This document shows, piece after piece, positions 42,877-45,522 of a stretch of 45,522 bases of DNA. The number at the start of each line of letters is the position of its first letter. Within the stretch, counting starts at the first letter, position 1. The translations under genes and the position numbers were made by a program. The notes beneath the pieces are model-generated. The model had not been told where the DNA came from, did not search any database, and saw only the letters and a program-made list of their open reading frames with translations. The stretch comes from an uncultured Eubacterium sp. (GTDB lineage Bacteria > Bacillota > Clostridia > Oscillospirales > Acutalibacteraceae): assembly GCF_945980375.1 (NCBI RefSeq), contig NZ_CAMFQO010000011.1:1-45522 (forward strand), given 5' to 3'.

Positions 42877-43969
42877 CGACGGAAGCTTTTGCCCTTGTGC
42901 TGACGTAAACCTTTACATTAGGCAAATGGCTCTTCCAGTCATTACAAAGAGAATTGTACGCATCCGAATCATATCGTGCAAGAAGCATACCGAGTCTAAA
43001 CGGGTCGCTTTTTTCCTTTAAGCATTTTGATACGGCATCTGTGCAAATCCTTTTTATTTTTTTCTCTGCAAGTGCCTCAATTCGTTTTACATCATCAGCC
43101 CCAAGCCGTACAACAGAGTCTTTTTGCGACTCGTTAATTTTAACGTTAAAGCGAATATCACAGTTGAACACAACTGCCGAATCCCTATACTCTGCCCTGC
43201 ATTTTGTTCTGATATAATCAAGCTCTACACCAATCAGTCCAAAGCTGCTGTCTTTGATAACAACAGATGCATTTTTCACCCTTGAATTAACCAACAAAAA
43301 TCCCAAAGCATCTGCATTTTTAAGCACCTTAACCGGCTTGTTATCACTGAACACGGCAATACCGTCAATTCGAGTTTTATCATTTTTTACACTTAGCACC
43401 GGCAAAAAAACATCTGCTGTTTTGCTGATATAATGATTTTGCAAATCCTTAACATTAACTGCACAGGTAAGCCCCGAGCGTTCCCCAACCTTAAGCAAAT
43501 CATAAACATCCTGCGCAGGGACCCTTGCCTTATTTTCGCTTGATTTCATTATATCCTGCGCCTTTGAGCTACTGATTGCAACAAGGACATCGGGACGACT
43601 GTCGACAGTTCTCAACGCATATTGTACAAGACTGTCAAGTTCACTTTCAGCATATTCACTGCCGAATACTATAACCTTGTTTTGCCCGAAAAAAATAGGT
43701 GTGCTTAAATCACCTGACAGCAAGGCAAGTGCTCTTGACGGATTAGCTGCCGTTTGTGATTGAACAGAGGTAATATTTTTATCAAGATTGTCTGTTGTTG
43801 AATTACCCTTGGTCAAATCAAGATACTGAACACTCACTGTTACACCGCTGTTTTCTTTATCTATGCCTACTCCCTGTGCAACCGACATATCGGAAAGTCT
43901 GTCGGAGCAACCCGAAAGGCTAACGGCAATTATAACAATTACGAGCACTATTTTTAACAACCTACTCAA
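42851..43969 (-). CDS. gerAC: Spore germinant receptor lipoprotein, GerAC family
   Basis: 372 residues. The signal peptide ends at the lipobox LSGC (C21), so the protein is lipid-anchored. The mature part opens with DMSVAQGVGIDKENSG, typical of Ger(x)C proteins, and carries a C-terminal domain with IGVELDYIRTK. It is the C subunit of a nutrient germinant receptor in the spore inner membrane. Start is TTG 43969 with GAGGAAAAG upstream, and it overlaps gerAB by 8 bases. The symbol marks the family, not a tested germinant. Confidence 0.93.
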   Translation of the reverse strand: MSRLLKIVLVIVIIAVSLSGCSDRLSDMSVAQGVGIDKENSGVTVSVQYLDLTKGNSTTDNLDKNITSVQSQTAANPSRALALLSGDLSTPIFFGQNKVIVFGSEYAESELDSLVQYALRTVDSRPDVLVAISSSKAQDIMKSSENKARVPAQDVYDLLKVGERSGLTCAVNVKDLQNHYISKTADVFLPVLSVKNDKTRIDGIAVFSDNKPVKVLKNADALGFLLVNSRVKNASVVIKDSSFGLIGVELDYIRTKCRAEYRDSAVVFNCDIRFNVKINESQKDSVVRLGADDVKRIEALAEKKIKRICTDAVSKCLKEKSDPFRLGMLLARYDSDAYNSLCNDWKSHLPNVKVYVSTRAKASVVNASYTRG

Positions 43970-44993
43970 TTCTTTTCCTCCCGAGTAAAAGATTCACTAA
44001 CGGCACAATCACAACAAAAATCAAAAACAATGCTATCAGCAAGGGCTTTGAATAATACGTAAAATACATACCGATAAATTCATTTAACGCAAACGATAAA
44101 GCAAAGCCGACAAGACACAAACCGATAACCTTTGATTTATGAGTGAATTTCTTTAAGACAACAGACGAGCAATATATAAGCACGGCACACTTAACAAAAA
44201 CTGCAAGCACCCAAAAAGCAAGATGCAAAATATCAAGACGCGACATATCGTTAATGATTGCACACTGAAAAAGTGAATATATCGGAAATGCCTGCAAATC
44301 CGCCGAGTTACCAAGCACACCTCTGCACATCAACAGAAGCACAAAAACAGATAAATATGCGCATCCTATTCCAACATAATAAGGCTTTACGGGACTGCCG
44401 TTCGTTCGTCCTGCAAGCACAGGCAAAAGTGCCGGCTCGATAGTGTTTGAGGTGAAAATAACGGTATTTGCTATAATATGCCTACTGTCATTCTCCAACG
44501 CAGGAAAAAGATTTACACAATCAAAGCTCTTGAAATTAAAGGCAACAATCACGGCTATAACAAATGAAATTGCGACGGCACACGGCACGGCAAATCTGCC
44601 GAGCGCCTCAATTCCCAAATATGCACCGTAGCCGACAGCGACAAACGCAAGGATAATAAAGACAAACATGGGACTGTCACGGGTTATTCCCGTTGCGACA
44701 AAATAAGCAAATCTGCTGACTGAAAGCGATGCAAACATCACATAGTAAAGCAAATATGCAACCGACAACACTCTTGAATTCAAGGGTGATTTTTTTGCTT
44801 TTAGGCAAAGCACCACAGGCAGAGAAAGCAGGCAGGTAAGCAAAAACGAAAGTGAAAAGCTAATCAAAATATCCGAGCTGAATTTGCCTATTGACACAGC
44901 CTGAATATTCGTAAGCGATACCACAAGCCTTGAAACGAAGAAAACAGAAAGCAGCTGCCGTTGCGATATCATGCCCCTCAATGCATTACTCAT
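43962..44993 (-). CDS. gerAB: Spore germinant receptor permease-like subunit, GerAB family
   Basis: 343 residues, about ten membrane helices of the APC-like GerAB (spore permease) type, opening MSNALRGMISQRQLLSVFFVSRLV. This subunit is thought to bind the nutrient germinant. I chose ATG 44993, with GAGGGGG 9 bases upstream; the start overlaps the gerAA stop codon (ATGAGTAA), so translation is coupled. The open frame continues upstream to 45011, but only with TTG. Confidence 0.93.
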   Translation of the reverse strand: MSNALRGMISQRQLLSVFFVSRLVVSLTNIQAVSIGKFSSDILISFSLSFLLTCLLSLPVVLCLKAKKSPLNSRVLSVAYLLYYVMFASLSVSRFAYFVATGITRDSPMFVFIILAFVAVGYGAYLGIEALGRFAVPCAVAISFVIAVIVAFNFKSFDCVNLFPALENDSRHIIANTVIFTSNTIEPALLPVLAGRTNGSPVKPYYVGIGCAYLSVFVLLLMCRGVLGNSADLQAFPIYSLFQCAIINDMSRLDILHLAFWVLAVFVKCAVLIYCSSVVLKKFTHKSKVIGLCLVGFALSFALNEFIGMYFTYYSKPLLIALFLIFVVIVPLVNLLLGRKRIE

Positions 44994-45522
44994 CAAGCGT
45001 TGCCCCCTCAAAATCAGATACTCTCACTCGCCTTTTAGCAAGCTTTTTCCAGCTACCTCTAACCAAGACATCGACAAGTGTTTTTTTGGTAAGAGGTGAC
45101 AACGGAGATGAATACGCAACCCCAAACGGATTAATTGCACAAATATTGCAAAACATCATAGCTGCGCCAAGCATTATTCCGTAAATTCCAAACACTCCGC
45201 CGAGAATGATAAAGCCGATTCTTATCACTGTAAGACGTTCGTACAACGGATAAATCACATAAGACGAAATAGCGGTTGCGGCAATTACAATCAGCATCGG
45301 GGCACCGATAATTCCTGCCGAAACCGCAGCGTCACCGATAATAATTGCACCTATAATTGAAATTGCGTGTCCTATATTTTTAGGCAATCGCAAGCCTGCC
45401 TCACGCATAATCTCATACAGCAGATGTACAAACACGGCCTCTGCCATAAGCGAAAACGGAGTTGTTGCTTCATTTGACGCAATCAAAAAAAGCATATTGG
45501 ACGGAATGAGCTCCTGATGAAA
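44986..45522 (-). CDS. gerAA: Spore germinant receptor subunit GerAA, C-terminal part (cut by window edge)
   Basis: The last 178 residues are present; the 5' part lies beyond the window. The segment FHQELIPSNMLFLIASNEA, then membrane helices around HAISIIGAIIIGDAAVSAGIIGAP and IGFIILGGVFGIYGIMLGAA, are typical of the GerA/SpoVAF membrane domain. A basic C-terminal tail follows (LVRGSWKKLAKRRVRVSDFEGA). First gene of the gerAA-gerAB-gerAC operon. Confidence 0.93.
   Translation of the reverse strand, partial: FHQELIPSNMLFLIASNEATTPFSLMAEAVFVHLLYEIMREAGLRLPKNIGHAISIIGAIIIGDAAVSAGIIGAPMLIVIAATAISSYVIYPLYERLTVIRIGFIILGGVFGIYGIMLGAAMMFCNICAINPFGVAYSSPLSPLTKKTLVDVLVRGSWKKLAKRRVRVSDFEGATLDE

Noticed and set aside
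1-45522. CRISPR array, rRNA, prophage or intact transposase
   Set aside because: No spaced direct repeats, rRNA motifs, phage genes or transposase frames were seen in the window.

Overview
The window looks like a stretch of chromosome from an endospore-forming, low-GC Clostridia-type Firmicute, probably an anaerobic relative of the Oscillospiraceae/Ruminococcaceae; that placement is inference. The signs are a gerA-type germination operon at the right edge, the holB-ricT pair, a 2[4Fe-4S] ferredoxin, a PPi-type phosphofructokinase, FeoA-FeoB ferrous iron uptake, AGGAGG-type ribosome sites with several TTG and GTG starts, and many consensus sigma-A promoters. No phage, CRISPR array or intact transposase gene is visible.

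Layout. 1-2.4 kb: fused FeoA-FeoB. 2.4-2.9 kb: a non-coding block of terminators and copy A of a 273-bp repeat. 2.9-5.5 kb: FemABX-like aminoacyltransferase, an unusual alanine-racemase-like enzyme and an unknown protein. 5.5-11.3 kb (minus): glyA, two CDP-glycerol glycerophosphotransferase-like genes, a PLP aminotransferase and trpS, packed as one operon. 11.4-15.7 kb (minus): LCP ligase, GH20 hexosaminidase and membrane M28 peptidase. 15.8-18 kb (plus): RNase P RNA followed at once by an iolJ-like aldolase and iolC. 18-24.3 kb (minus): half-size EamA transporter, P2A-type cation ATPase behind a yybP-ykoY (Mn2+) riboswitch, and hisH-hisF-MATE. 24.4-26.2 kb (plus): pyrophosphatase, tRNA-Ser(CGA), pyridoxal kinase. 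26.2-31.5 kb: GH2 beta-mannosidase, divergent from a split ThrE-type exporter and PPi-PFK. 31.5-31.8 kb: copy B of the repeat, inverted. 31.8-35.8 kb (minus): two large membrane-anchored parvulin foldases and a small coiled-coil protein. 36-37.3 kb (plus): O-antigen ligase-like protein. 37.4-42.6 kb (minus): ferredoxin, RicT, HolB, AEC transporter, an unknown membrane protein and citrate synthase. 42.7-45.5 kb: a small membrane ORF, then gerAC, gerAB and the 3' part of gerAA.

How it fits together. Envelope building is the commonest theme (FemABX/racemase, TagB/TagF-like pair, LCP ligase, Wzy/WaaL-like protein, parvulin foldases), next to glycan use (GH20, GH2), central carbon enzymes (aldolase, IolC, PPi-PFK, citrate synthase, PPase) and metal transport (Feo, Mn-switch ATPase).

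The most interesting signals are non-coding. Two inverted, almost identical copies of a structured MITE-like element differ mainly in one hairpin, whose stem has changed with base pairing kept, and both copies are wedged between terminator hairpins. Also notable are the Mn riboswitch on a calcium-type ATPase, the FemABX-linked racemase with altered active-site residues, and rnpB running into a coding operon without a terminator.
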